This document shows positions 1-10,945 of a stretch of 64,000 nt of DNA, piece by piece. The notes beneath the pieces were generated by a model. That model ran no database searches, was not told the origin of the DNA, and saw only the letters and a program-made list of their open reading frames with translations. The position numbers were made by a program, and so were the translations under genes. The stretch is from Fraxinus americana (taxonomy: Eukaryota; Streptophyta; Magnoliopsida; Lamiales; Oleaceae): positions 37,643,817 through 37,707,816 of the forward strand of contig CM068707.1 of NCBI GenBank assembly GCA_035079005.1, given 5' to 3'. Within the stretch, counting starts at the first letter, position 1. Each line of letters starts with the position of its first letter.

Positions 1-1068
1 TTTTCTGCACCTCCCTTTTCTGCATTGCCGATAACATTTTGCCATGCAATTCTCAGTTTATTGGGGAGCATAGAACCAGTGATATATTTTTTTTCCTTTT
101 AAAATGTTGGGAACCTTTGGGTATTTCACTTAGTTGCTTGAATAAGTTAACCCTTTTCCTTGCCTGATTTCCCTTTCCTTTTCTTTCAAAATTGTAAATG
201 CTGGCGCTAATATATGAACTTTTTGTCTTCCCTGCATAAGCTTGTTGCATATATTTTTGTTTGCACATCAGCTAAATCCCCCATCTCTCTCTTATCTAGT
301 GAATTTGAGGAATTTCTCCTCAATCTTATAGTAATCTATCTCCTCTTGCCCTTCCATTGCTGTGAGTTTTTGTTAAAAACTGGTTCGATGAGCAATTTCT
401 TAACTGTCCGTCAGTTTTTCCATTTTCTAGGATTGCAAATTTGCGATTTTTGCAGTAATTTATTAGTAACTTACTAAATTGACGAGAGAACTTCATGAGG
501 ACCCCTTTACCAAGATAATATAATTGGCAAAATTGCGAGTTTAGATGACATGGTATGAGAATGGTTTGGATTGTTGATTTTGAAAATGTTTTTGGTGGAA
601 TGGTCTTTCTCGAGATAAAAAGATTTTGATTAATAGCATGTCTATCCGTTATAAAATTTTGAGACACAGTTGTTTAGATAAATTTACAGGGTATTCATCT
701 TGGTGATTTATTTAGAATTGTAATCTGCAGCTGAATGGATTTGCTTTAGGATCATAAATTTTTCAGTACTACTAGAATGACCACTTTCACCGTTTCACGC
801 ATAGGCAACAGATAACAAAAGTCAACTGCCTTCCCCTACACGATCTGGTTTTATCCTTCTCTGGAAAGTTCAAGTTGGTGCACCGTTAAGTCGAAACTGA
901 CAATTTTTTTTTTTACTCTCTGGCCATATATCATTGTATCCCATTAGTTGATTTATTAATTTGTCCACACATCTCACTTTCAATCCAGTATATTATGCTG
1001 TACTGTTTGATCAATTTAAATATTTGTACCTTAACTTATGATATACAGTACTTATTGTTCATTTACAG
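1..1068 (+). other. Intron or 5' flank inside the TMEM214-like gene
   Basis: No convincing coding exon is visible here. The sequence is AT-rich and T-rich and runs straight into a splice acceptor ending at 1068. The next exon starts mid-protein, so this is probably one long intron of the gene whose 5' exons lie outside the window. Short open frames here have no recognisable protein similarity. Confidence 0.55.
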
Positions 1069-2983
1069 GTTGCCATCTTTTTAGTCTTAGCAATGGTGTT
1101 ACGGCGGAAACCTGATGTTCTAATCAGTCTATTGTCTAGATTGAGGGAAAACTCAAAGTATCAAGGACAAGATAAGCTTCCAGTTATGTTGTGGATGATA
1201 GTTCAGGTGACTGCATAACTAGGCCACTTTAACATCTGTGGTACTCTTGGATTTCTTTGGTTGTCGTGAATTTGTAGTCAAAGTTGAAGTTGATCCTTTA
1301 CGTGCAGGCCTGTCAAGGAGATCTTGCTATAGGATTGTATTTGTGGTCACATCATATTTTGCCTGTACTTGGAGGCAAATCAGGGTCTAATCCTCAGTCC
1401 AGGGATTTGGTTTTGCAGCTAGTGGAAAGGTTTGAAATATTTGCTTCTCTTTCTAACACTCAAAACAGTCATGCTCCCTTTGTGTTTTACATTTGTTCCA
1501 TTAATTGATAAACTTACTTTTCCCTGTATCAGAATTTTGTCTGCACCAAAAGCTCATACTGTATTAATAAATGGTGCTGTTAGAAAGGGAGAGCGCTTGA
1601 TGCCACCTGCCGCGCTTGACTTACTGCTACATGTAACCTTCCCTGAATCTTCTGCGCGGGTCAAGGTAGGAGTTACTACTTAATAGGGGCTTCTACGAAC
1701 AGTGGCGGCTACTATTCTCTTTGGTTTTGTTCTCCTTTTGTACCTGTTTCTGCTCAAGCATCTTCAACGATCTCTTGTGCTACATATTTCAGGCAACTGA
1801 AAGGTTTGAGGCTATTTATCCAACTCTTAAAGAGGTTGCTCTTGCTGGTACTCCTGGAAGCAAGGCAATGAGGCAAGTCTCGCAGCAGATACAGACTTTA
1901 GCTGTTAAAGCAGCTGGAGAAGGTTAGATCAAAATCAAAGTCGACACTGTATCATCAAATATCATCTGAAAATATTTAGTTAGTAAGTCTAAAGTTCATA
2001 GTGATTAGTGAGTTTGACAGATTGTGCTTTGCAGGGAACCCGGAGCTATCCCGTGAAGCAAATGGCATATTTCTTTGGTGTTTGACTCAGAATCCTGATT
2101 GCTACAAGCAGTGGGTAAGCTTAAGTTTGTACTCTTTTCAACAATAATAATATTTAGATTCTGGAATGTCCTACTACAGTAATATGGTTGAACTGTGAAA
2201 GTTCGAGTTCGACCCTAAAATCACCTAGAGGGGGTTGAATAAGTGAATAACGCGGAAAAAAAATTACCAATGTCAGTTTCTCTTTGCTTAAGAAGACGCT
2301 TAAAGGGCGATCTTCATGCCTTGCTACTTTGGTCAATATGTGTGCAATTTACCTTCTAAATTTCAATCTCACTTTGCTTTTCTAGTGAGACTGTATTCTA
2401 AATCTAGTTTGTGATGCTATAAAATTTGATTTGAACAGGACAATATTTATATGGATAACATAGAGGCCAGTGCTGTTGCCTTGAGGAAGCTTGCTGAGGA
2501 ATGGAAGGAGCTTTCTGCAAAACAGTCTTCTCTTGAAGCACTTAGGGCAAGTCTAAAGAGTTTCAGAGAAAAGGTGAGTGGCTTATGTCTTTTTCTTATA
2601 CTTTGTCAATTGTCACGACTAGGCTAGTAGTTTAAAGACGTGTACAGAATAATGGCTTTGAACTTCCTTTACCATCTTGCATTTTATATGGACCTGTGGT
2701 ATAAGCTTATAATTCATTAAACTGGATTACTTTCAATGGTCTCTGCCAACAGAATGAGAAAGCACTAAATGGTGGGGTGGATGTTGCTCGCCAAGCTTTC
2801 TACAAGGATGCAGATAAATACTGCAAGGTAATATTAGGAAGGCTATCACGTGGTTACAGTTGTGTGAAAACTGTGGCCTTCACCATGGTATTGGCCGTGG
2901 GAGCTGCTGTGATGTCTCCAAGCATAAAGGAATGGGATTGGAACAAGTTTTTGCTTTTGTTCAATGCCAAGCAGATGTTCTGA
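1069..2983 (+). CDS. TMEM214-like (DUF2359) membrane protein, 3' part
   Basis: Seven exons can be placed from reading frame and GT-AG junctions: 1069-1206, 1308-1429, 1533-1665, 1793-1922, 2035-2114, 2439-2573 and 2753-2983 (stop TGA at 2981). Together they encode the last 322 residues, with phases agreeing at every junction. The protein contains the block LPVMLWMIVQACQGDLAIGL, a helical stretch SAVALRKLAEEWKELSAKQ, and near its C terminus a hydrophobic segment (TVAFTMVLAVGAAVM) that looks like a membrane span. This matches the plant TMEM214/DUF2359 family as I remember it (Arabidopsis At1g70770-like, about 600 aa), so roughly half the protein lies upstream of the window. Animal TMEM214 is an ER membrane protein linked to ER-stress signalling; the plant role is not well defined. 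No frameshift or premature stop is seen. N-terminal exons are missing only because of the window edge. Confidence 0.88.
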
Positions 2984-3832
2984 GCAAATTTCAATCTGAG
3001 GTATTTGTGACATTGGTTTTTTGATACTTTACATGGGAAAATTAATTATATTCGCCCAAAATAAATTGGCAGAAGAGCTAGGTCTTTGTGTAATAGTGAG
3101 TCACAATGGAATTACTCCAAGTAGAATATAGTTGGAAGTTAATCACTGTTTTAAAGAAGCGAGTTCAGTTCATCATCTGGAACTTATTTCGTTCTATTTT
3201 TTTCCTTAATTTTCTTTTTGGCTTAGGGTTGGATAATTATTTCATACTTTCTTCTTCAGTTTCGGCAAAATGAGCACATGGATACATGTATTTTTGTGTT
3301 GGTGTAATGAATGACTATTCAGAAAGGATAACACATTCCATAACTTATGATAAAATATCTCAAATAATCATCAGATGCTCTTTTAGTGAATTTGGATGTG
3401 ATTTATGTTCCCGACTTTTGTGACCAAATTTGAGCATGAAGTGTAACTCTCCGATCTTCCATGTTATCGTTCTCTCAAACAGCAAATGTTTGTATCAGTA
3501 ATTTTACATAATTGGCAGTGGTAGTTTATGAGTTGGGAGTTTGATAAAACTTATTCATAGTCTTGAGGTTGAGGCCAAGAGTACTTGAAGAATCCGCCTT
3601 TAATTCGTGAAGGATTTTGTGGTGTAGACCAACAACGGTACTCCATGTTTGGAACTCCCTGAAGTTGAGAAATGATGCCCATAGCAATACAATATGAACC
3701 AAGTAAAAAAGCTAGGCACCAACTTTTACCTTGGATAGAACATAAAAACAAAAATGAATTGTAAATGCATCCCCAACTTCATAATTCAAAACTGTTGTGT
3801 TCTGTTAACTTTATAATCAACTACTCAAACAA
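2984..3832 (+). other. 3' flank of the TMEM214-like gene
   Basis: This stretch holds the 3' untranslated region and intergenic DNA. An AATAAA-like hexamer lies near 3059, soon after the stop codon. I see no coding sequence. It ends in the 8-bp target duplication of the next hAT element. Confidence 0.5.
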
Positions 3833-3840
3833 GTTAAGAT

Positions 3841-4620
3841 TAGGGTTGGGCGCGGATCGGGTCTGGTCGGGTCGGTTTTTTTCGGTTCCAGAAATTTTCG
3901 GGTATTTAGTAAATGGAACCGTCGATTCCAAATATAATTTTGGAACCGTTCGGGTTTGGTTCAGTTCGGTTCCGTACTATAATTAAATTTTTTAACATTT
4001 AAAATAATGCTACATAAATACACCTGAAAGTTGATACCAATATTAATAACAAAAAGTAGATATAAATACCAAGTTCAATCTTAATTTTTACAAATTAACG
4101 TAATCTAATTTAATAATATATAAATAATAAGTTGTCAAAGACAAATACCAAAAAGTAATTATTACTAATAAAACTTCGATATTCATATCAATAATTCATT
4201 TGCTTTAAACCTTCAAGTCTACATAAAAGTGAAATATAAATTAGAAGTCACAAAGATAAAATATTTTAAAGTATTGATAATACTTACCAACTATTTAATG
4301 TAATCATCAGTTGGTTGACTTTCCATACTAACTACTAAAAAACTATACAAGAAAAAATTGAAAACAACACAACTAACAAATATAAATAAATTCTAAATTG
4401 TTCAACTAATAAGATTTAATAAAAAAAAAATTATTAATTTGTTTAGAAAAAATAAAAGAAATTGATTTATCCAATAAAAAAAAAAATTTGGTTCTTGGTC
4501 GAGAATCGAGAACCGAACCAAACCATTCGGTTCTCGATTCGAATACCCGTTCGGATATTTCATTTTAAAAAACTAGCTCGGTTCGGTTCCAATTCGGTTC
4601 GGACATTTTGCCCAACCCTA
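3841..4620. mobile_element. Non-autonomous hAT element, 780 bp, with perfect 8-bp TSD
   Basis: The element starts TAGGGTTGGGC and ends with the exact inverse GCCCAACCCTA, an 11-bp perfect terminal inverted repeat. It is flanked by an identical 8-bp duplication GTTAAGAT at 3833-3840 and 4621-4628. An 8-bp duplication with short terminal repeats is characteristic of the hAT superfamily. About 120 bp at each end is studded with short CGGTTC/GAACCG motifs in both orientations, like the subterminal transposase-binding motifs of hAT elements. The 500-bp AT-rich interior has no open frame of note, so it must be mobilised in trans. Confidence 0.9.
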
Positions 4621-4774
4621 GTTAAGATAAAGTATTGAATGCCGAGTTTTACTCATGGAGCGAGTATTAAGTACGAGAAAGCTGAAATTCCATACTAAAT
4701 CAAAACCCACAAAAGATCTTCTTCATTTACTTTGTTTGAGGCAAATTATTGTAGAATGAGAATGAAAAATATAA

Positions 4775-6283
4775 GAGGAAATTACACCCACACCTGAAAA
4801 TAGGTTTTCAATTTCAAAAATCCAATAACAAGTTCAACATTTCAAAAATCAGGTTTTATTTAATAATTTAAAAATATTTTTTATTTTTATTCTTATATTT
4901 TTAATTTTTATTTTGAAATATATATATATAATAAAAGGAAGAAACCCTAGACATTTCACCCATTTCTTCCCCTCCAACCTCTCTCTTCCCACCCACCGCC
5001 GCCCGCTCCGGCCAGATCTGCCGCCTCTCCCCCTCCCCCTTCTCCCTCCCCCTTCCCCTCATTCTTCTCTCTCGCCTCCTTCTCCCCGTCCCCCCCTATT
5101 TTTGGCAGCCGCGATTCGACAGCACGACTGTCGAATCGCGGCAAGGGCGTCGCACGGACGGCACTCGAATCCAGCCGCGAGCGTAGGGGCGAGACGCTGG
5201 CGCCGAGATTCGCCAGGCTGCCGAGCGTGACGTCGTGCCGTTAGCATCGTGGACGCCCGAGAGCACGCTCTCCCGCGGCTTACGTCGCTCGCCGGCGGCC
5301 TTAGTCAGCTGCTCGCGTCAATCGAGCCTGAACCTGGCAGTTTTGTGTTTTTTTTTGTTTTTTGTTTTTATTTATTTTTTTTTTTGAGTAGTAGAATGGG
5401 CACGGTGGGTGTGCGAGATCTCACAGGGTGTGGTGGCGGATCGTGTGGGTGAGTGGTGTGGTGGTGATCTCAGCGACGTTGTTGATTTTTTTGGTCCGTG
5501 ACTCAGTGTATCCGTGGTGTTTTTTTTGTTGTTATGGTGGATCGGCGAATCTAGTGGCGGTTTTGTTGTTGAAGTGGCGTCGGTGGTCCATCTTGTGTTG
5601 TTTGGTTACTCGGACCGTCGGACGGCACGGTGGTGGTACTGATAGGGGAAAGTGTCAAGTCGTGGTCACAAATGATCCGGGGGTGGTCCGCAAATGATTA
5701 GGTTGTTTGTGACCAATGAATTGTGACCAATAAATTCTTTGTGACCTAAAAATAATTAAATTGTGACCAATAATTTGTTAAATTGTGACCAAAATATGAG
5801 GTATGTTCAATGAATTGGATGTTTGTGACCGTAAATAAGTATTATGACTTACAAATTTGTGATTTGTGACCCATGAAAAAATTGTGACTTTTAAATTTTT
5901 AAGTTGTGATCGATAAATAAATTGTGACCTACGAAAATTTTGAATTGTGACCTAAAAATCTTTGAATTGTGACCAAATTATACAGATTTGTGACCTTAAC
6001 ATATTCGCTTAATCGGATCGATTGCCGTGGAAAGTCGTTTAACGATCGCCGGAGAAGAGTGGTGGCCGGAACGGTCGCCGGAATACCACCGGAGTTGTAG
6101 GGGTGGTGGAAGTGAGGGTGGGTTAATTATTTTATAGTAGAATTAAATATTAATAATAAATTAATTTAATAATTATTATTTCATAATTAAAAATTTAAAA
6201 GAAACCTGAATTTTGAAATTTGAAACATGTTTTGGTATTTTTGAAATGTGTATAAGTAAAAACATGATTTATGTATTCTTCCC
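4775..6283 (+). mobile_element. Mutator-like element (MULE), copy 1, 1509 bp, 9-bp TSD
   Basis: This copy is near-identical in layout to the element at 60023-61573. Both start GA(G/C)GAAATTACACCCA and end ATGTATTCTTCCC. The flanking 9-mers are AAAATATAA (4766-4774) and TAAATATAA (6284-6292), matching 8 of 9; 9-bp duplications point to the Mutator superfamily. The terminal inverted repeats are short and imperfect. Inside, in order, are an AT-rich arm, a GC-rich stretch with C/T-rich gene-leader composition and AAACCCTAG near 4941, a palindrome-rich core, a T-rich stretch, an array of TTGTGAC motifs (5662-5998) and an AT-rich right arm. No transposase is encoded. Open frames in the GC-rich part look like low-complexity by-products; I do not recognise a protein. 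Confidence 0.8.
5662..5998 (+). repeat. TTGTGAC motif array inside MULE copy 1
   Basis: About 14 copies of TTGTGAC or close variants (TTGTGACC, TTGTGACT, TTGTGATC) are scattered over about 340 bp, mostly 15-30 bp apart and nearly all in one orientation. Spacers are AT-rich and not repeated, so this is a motif cluster rather than a tandem duplication. The same array is kept in copy 2 (60965-61302) and, inverted, in the diverged relative (42033-42292). A protein-binding role is inferred from that conservation only. Confidence 0.8.
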
Positions 6284-6292
6284 TAAATATAA

Positions 6293-7003
6293 TCGTTATT
6301 GAGGTCCACATAAGAGATAGAAAATATGAATTTAAATGTTGATGTGATCGATAACGGTCATATTTTTCATTTTAAAGAGATAATAATGTAGATCAAATGG
6401 GGGCTTACAGCAAAAAAGGCTCTACGACCTTTACTCAAAACAAGTTTAGTCCTACAATCAGTGACTTGGAAAATTAAATGAACAAACATCAGTTTCTCAT
6501 AGTTGCTAAAATAGTCCCAACTTAAATAGCCAAACCTGACTGCTTAATGCAGAAATTTCTTAATGATTCTCGAGTGAAAATTCATGACAGTTTTTGAGAA
6601 TTTGAAAACAAATGTCTAAAAAAGATAATACAAAACCTGGTTGGAATCGAAATTTTGGGATTGATTTTGCTTACAAGAAATAAAGAGAGAAGGATTTGTT
6701 GAATGGTGTGAAGGAAAGAGAGAATGCAAAGCCAAAGCCAGAGACTCGGGGGATGAACGAGGGCTTCATATCTGACTGATACTTAGCCAATCCAATACGC
6801 TAATCTCTTTGATTTTCAATACAAATTTCTCTCTTTCTTTTCCTTTATTCAAGAAATAAAAATGGTATAATTTTTAATAAAATCATATAACGTAATTATA
6901 ACAAAATAAATAAGACTGGACATTTGAATTTCAGAATTATTAGAATGGACTAAACTAACGAGTTCAACTTGATTCCAGTTAAAGTTGGTTTGATTTAGGA
7001 TAA
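6293..7003. other. Intergenic sequence between MULE copy 1 and the gag-only LTR element
   Basis: AT-rich sequence without a recognisable gene. No repeat with another part of the window was noticed. It ends at the TG of the 5' LTR at 7004. Confidence 0.4.
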
Positions 7004-8046
7004 TGATATAGGATGACCGCGTACGCGGGTGATTGTAACCGGTAGGTGAGGACAACTTGATATGATGGGATCGAAGTAAGGGTTACTTGATATGCACCCC
7101 TGTAAAGTACCACGTCGAGGCCGTCGACCACCATGGGGTGCTCTACGTTCTAATGATAAGATCGCCTACTACCATGGGGTGCTCTACGTTCTTATGATAG
7201 ACCGCCTACCACCATGTGGAGTGATCTACGTTCTCATGATAGACTGCCTACCACCAAGGGGGGTGCTCTACGTTCCAATGATAGACCGCCTACTACCATG
7301 GGGTGCTCTACGTTCTCATGATAGACCGCCTACCACCAAGGGGTGCTCTACGTTCTCATGATAGACTGCCTACCACCATGGGGGTGCTCTACGTTCTCAT
7401 GATAGATCGCCTACCACCAAGGGGTGCTCTACGTTCTCATGATAGACCGACTACCACCATGGGGGGTGCTCTACGTTCTCATGATAGACCGCCTACCACC
7501 AAGGGGTGCTCTACGTTCTCATGATAGACCACCTATCACCTATGAGGCCCTCAATGCTCACCTGGCCGTCTACCACTACGCGGCCGTCGACCCCCATGAG
7601 GCCTTCTACGTTCACACATGTAGCAACCACCATGCGGCCAATGCTATACTTAACCATACAAATAGCAATGAGCAAGACGGAAACCATTCAACGACGAACG
7701 TGGGGCATAATCAACTGAATGACGAGTGGAGGTTACCACCATAGAACGTGGAGAAAGTGGGAAGGTTTACGTAGGACACGTGGCACCAGCAACCGCCGAA
7801 TGCGTAGCAACAGGTGCCTATAAATACCTCCAAGGTGAGAAATGTAGTTTGCTCTTGGAACTCGAACTTATTGAATGCTCATATACTCTCTGTTTACTCC
7901 CTAAAACCGACTACTAATTCTCACGCCGGAGGTACAACGGTGGACAAAGCCCCGATCTCATTTTGCAGGTAACATTCGTTGATTTGAGCAACCGGAACAC
8001 CTCACACGTCATCATCATCGTGGAGGTAAATTTTGTGATTATTTCA
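7004..8046 (+). repeat. 5' LTR of the gag-only element
   Basis: It begins TGATATAGGATGACC and ends ATTATTTCA just before the primer-binding site. The start is fixed because the 3' LTR begins with the same TGATATAGGATGAC immediately after a purine tract. Compared with the 3' LTR it lacks a 12-bp stretch after GGATGAC. A TATA-like TATAAATAC lies near 7820, and the second half also appears inverted in the 3' LTR. It contains a minisatellite at 7118-7545. Confidence 0.8.
7118..7545 (+). repeat. Minisatellite of about 36-43 bp units within the 5' LTR
   Basis: Ten imperfect copies of a unit containing GTGCTCTACGTTCTCATGAT and CTACCACCA occur in a row. Small indels within runs of G change the unit length. 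The 3' LTR carries a shorter version with seven copies (11322-11621). The open frames across this region are by-products of the repeat. Confidence 0.9.
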
Positions 8047-8064
8047 TTGGCGCCGTCTGTGGGA
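8047..8064 (+). other. Primer-binding-site region
   Basis: TTGGCGCCGTCTGTGGGA directly follows the end of the 5' LTR. This sequence is found just inside the 5' LTR of many plant Ty3/gypsy elements, where it pairs with a tRNA 3' end to prime minus-strand synthesis. I did not assign the tRNA. Confidence 0.75.
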
Positions 8065-8084
8065 ATCCACTGAACAAAAAAGCT

Positions 8085-9203
8085 ATGTCAAGAAGACGAA
8101 CACGAAGTGAAACACGCTTGGTCGGAAACATGGCGGATGCGGAATCCGAGTCTGTTGCGAGGGATCATGATCTGCCACCGCTACCGCAGTACGTAACGCA
8201 AGGCCAATTTAATGCTCTGGAGACACAATTGGCGGCCATGATGACCCTCTTGCAGAACCAAACACAGAAAATTGCAGCCCCATCGCAGAGTTCGTCGGAA
8301 GCCGTACGCGAGCAACCATCCCATGTGGCGCAGACGGTTACCCCGCCTGCTACTCAGCCAACAATGGGAGACATGGGGGCTTCCGATTTTGTGTTTCCAC
8401 GGATTCCCCAACCCGTGACAGACTTGGAAAAGAAGATAGAGGAGATGATGACCCAGAAGATAGATGATGCCTTAATTAGGAGGAAGGACATGCGTAGGCA
8501 AATGGTTCTGGAAGAGGACCCGTTCGCCCCAGAAATAATGGTCGTCCCTTTGCCGAGGGGCTTCAAACAGTCAATGATAGAAGCGTACGATGGAGTCACG
8601 GACCCACTGGACCATTTGCGAACTTTCGTCGATTTAATGAGGCTCTATGCAGCCTCAGACGCAGTGATGTGTAGGTCGTTCCCCCCAACACTTAGGAGGG
8701 AAGCAAGAGACTGGGTAGCTACACTGGCGCCCAGGTCTGTAAGGACTTTTGATGAACTCTCCAGGAGTTTCGTGGCATACTTTATGAGTAGTAAGAGAAA
8801 ACAAAAGACAGCCATTGGATTGATGCAGGTGGTACAGGAGAAGGAGGAATCTTTGCAAGAGTACTTGGCTAGGTTCAGCCGAGCAACCCTTGGTATAAGG
8901 GAACTTCAAATGTCTGCAGTAGTGACAGCATTAATGAACGGGACGCGAAATCGACCCTTCAAGATGTCGCTCTCCAAAAATCCACCGGAGTCAATGCATG
9001 ACCTGTTGAAGAAGGGTGACAAGTATGTTGAGGCCGAAGAAGCTGAGAAGATCACGAAAAATCTTAGAGAGGGATGGGAGACGGGAAGCCATAAGCGAAA
9101 GATAGGTGACGTGCAAAAATTGGGTGACAAGGACAAGCGGATGAATGAGCGTTCAAGTCGAGGGTACCCTCAGGACCAGTTGGTCAAGCAGAGACGAGCA
9201 TGA
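8085..9203 (+). CDS. gag: Retrotransposon Gag protein, 372 aa
   Basis: The frame starts 21 bp after the primer-site region and is uninterrupted. Residues about 1-150 are charged and Q/P-rich. Residues about 160-330 form a retrotransposon gag (capsid-like) domain: DPLDHLRTFVDLMRLY, then FPPTLRREARDWVATL, FDELSRSFVAYFMSS and EESLQEYLARFSR follow the usual spacing of the plant Ty3/gypsy gag domain. The C-terminal 50 residues are basic (KRKIGDVQKLGDKDKR) and there is no CCHC zinc knuckle, which many gypsy gags carry after the capsid. No protease or polymerase follows. Gag forms the particle that packages element RNA. An intact frame in an element lacking pol suggests fairly recent insertion or selection on gag. 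Confidence 0.88.
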   Translation: MSRRRTRSETRLVGNMADAESESVARDHDLPPLPQYVTQGQFNALETQLAAMMTLLQNQTQKIAAPSQSSSEAVREQPSHVAQTVTPPATQPTMGDMGASDFVFPRIPQPVTDLEKKIEEMMTQKIDDALIRRKDMRRQMVLEEDPFAPEIMVVPLPRGFKQSMIEAYDGVTDPLDHLRTFVDLMRLYAASDAVMCRSFPPTLRREARDWVATLAPRSVRTFDELSRSFVAYFMSSKRKQKTAIGLMQVVQEKEESLQEYLARFSRATLGIRELQMSAVVTALMNGTRNRPFKMSLSKNPPESMHDLLKKGDKYVEAEEAEKITKNLREGWETGSHKRKIGDVQKLGDKDKRMNERSSRGYPQDQLVKQRRA

Positions 9204-9502
9204 AATTTGAGCAGCATGATGCCTACCTGCGAATATAGTCGTTAAGGGAGTTTTTATTTCTTCTTTCTGATGTAATGATCACATGTAAATATTGAAGCTA
9301 GGATTTTCATGATGTAATGTCTACTAAGGCACACTTGATTGAAAATTGTTTAGTGAAAATGTTAAGTGGCGGCAGATGATGAGGGTGCTATAGAAGGGCC
9401 AGCCTAGCTGAGACGTCCCGGTGCGCCTACCAAGTCCCCAAATCTTGGCAAATTAAATTCTGCAAGGAGTGTTGTCCATAATTGATTGAAATAAAGACTA
9501 CA

Positions 9503-10535
9503 AGCGGTGAGCAAAAAGCCTAAAAATTGGCTGGCTCGAAATCGCTAGGGGATGGTGGTGAGCTCTCAAAACCTAAAATGGTTAAGGCTCAAAATCACCT
9601 GACCTCGACCTCGACGATCCAAGACAGCTCGACACATAGCGGTGAGCAAAAAAGTCAAAAAGTTGACTAGCGCAAAATCGGTAGGGGCTGGTGGTGAGCT
9701 CTCAAAACCAAAAATGGCTAAGGCTCAAAATCACGAAGCCCGGTGATCAACATCGCTCGACGCATAGCGGTGAGCAAAAAAGTCAAAAACTTGACTAGCT
9801 CAAAATCGCTAGGGGCTGGTGGTGAGTTCTTCAAAACCAAAAATGGTTAAGACTCAAAATCACTAGACCTCGACCTCGATGATCCAAGGCAGCTTGACAT
9901 ATAGCGGTGAGCAAAAAAGCCTAAAAATTGGCTAGCTCGAAATCGCTAGGGGATGGTGGTGAGCTCTCAAAACCTGAAATGGTTAAGGCTCAAAATCACC
10001 TGACCTCGACCTCGACGATCCAAGACAGCTCGACACATAACGGTGAGCAAAAAAGTCAAAAACTTGACTAGCGCAAAATCGGTAGGGGCTGGTGGTGAGC
10101 TCTCAAAACCAAAAATGGCTAAGGCTCAAAATCACGAAGCCCGGTGATCAACATCGCTCGACGCATAGCGGTGAGCAAAAAAGTCAAAAACTTGACTAGC
10201 TCAAAAATCGCTAGCAGCTGGTGGTGAGCTCTCAAAACCAAAAATGGTTAAGGCTCAAAATCACCAAGTCTGGTGATCAACATCGCTCGACGCATAGCAA
10301 TGAGCAAAAAAGTCAAAAACTTGACTAACTCAAAATCGCTAGGGGCTGGTGGTGAGTTTTCAAAATAAAAAATGGTTAAGGCTCAAAATCACCAAGACCG
10401 ATGATCAACATCGCTCGACACATAGTGGTGAGCAAAAAAGTCAAAAACTTGACTAACTCAAAATCGCTAGGGGCTAGTGGTGAGCTTTCAAAACCAAAAA
10501 TGGTTAAGCAGAAAACCAAAAATGGTTAAGTGACT
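9503..10535 (+). repeat. Tandem array of about 127-138 bp units with a 400-bp higher-order repeat
   Basis: Eight units each start near GCGGTGAGCAAAAA (about 9504, 9639, 9766, 9904, 10039, 10166, 10294, 10424). Each also contains CAAAATCGCTAGGGGCTGG, GGTGAGCTCTCAAAACC and AATGGTTAAGGCTCAAAATC. Two unit types differ in their tail: one has CTCGACCTCGACGATCCAAG, the other GGTGATCAACATCGCTCGAC. Units starting at 9504 and 9639 match those at 9904 and 10039 most closely, giving a 400-bp higher-order period. The array is non-coding and occupies the place where pol would be. Confidence 0.9.
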
Positions 10536-10769
10536 TTTCTAACTCAAATGGGAAGTTATATAAGCTAGGACACTTTGGAATCTCAAGAAGTACCTCCTCG
10601 CCTGCGGCATCTCGCTCAATTTCTACATTTTGGTTTGAAGATTTAGCTGACCCAACATGATGTTTTGTGAAAATCGGTTGGAAATTTTGAAATTCAGCTG
10701 AATGAATCGAAATATTTGACTCGAAAGGGATCGGAGTGCGAGACGGACACCATCGACGAGTGATACATG

Positions 10770-10945
10770 ACCAGCCATAGGGCTGGTCGACGGGGGTCGA
10801 CTAGTACGGCTGGTCGACCGTCGACCAGCAGGGTTGATGGTTACAGCTGGTCGACATCGATCGTCGACCAGCAAGTGGTCGACGGTCTGGTCGACGCCAA
10901 CCGTCGACCAACAAGGCTGGTTGGCCTCGACCCATGGTCGACTGA
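10770..10945. repeat. Cluster of GTCGAC palindromes in the element interior
   Basis: Ten GTCGAC hexamers, mostly within GCTGGTCGAC or its complement GTCGACCAGC, lie in about 170 bp. Several are arranged head-to-head, so the strand can fold into stacked hairpins. Open frames here, on both strands, only translate the repeat. Confidence 0.85.

Noticed and set aside
4913..5247. GC-rich open frames on both strands in MULE copy 1 and their counterparts at 60161-61026
   Set aside because: They translate to P/S/R- or G/E-rich low-complexity sequence, occur on both strands at once, and fall in a region that is not conserved between copies. No recognisable domain.
7092..7744. Open frames with repeated LYVLMIDRLPP peptide
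   Set aside because: They are translations of the LTR minisatellite in different frames, not protein genes.
9503..10535. Possible CRISPR-like or regulatory repeat array
   Set aside because: Units are contiguous long tandem repeats with no unique spacers, in a plant retroelement; CRISPR does not apply.
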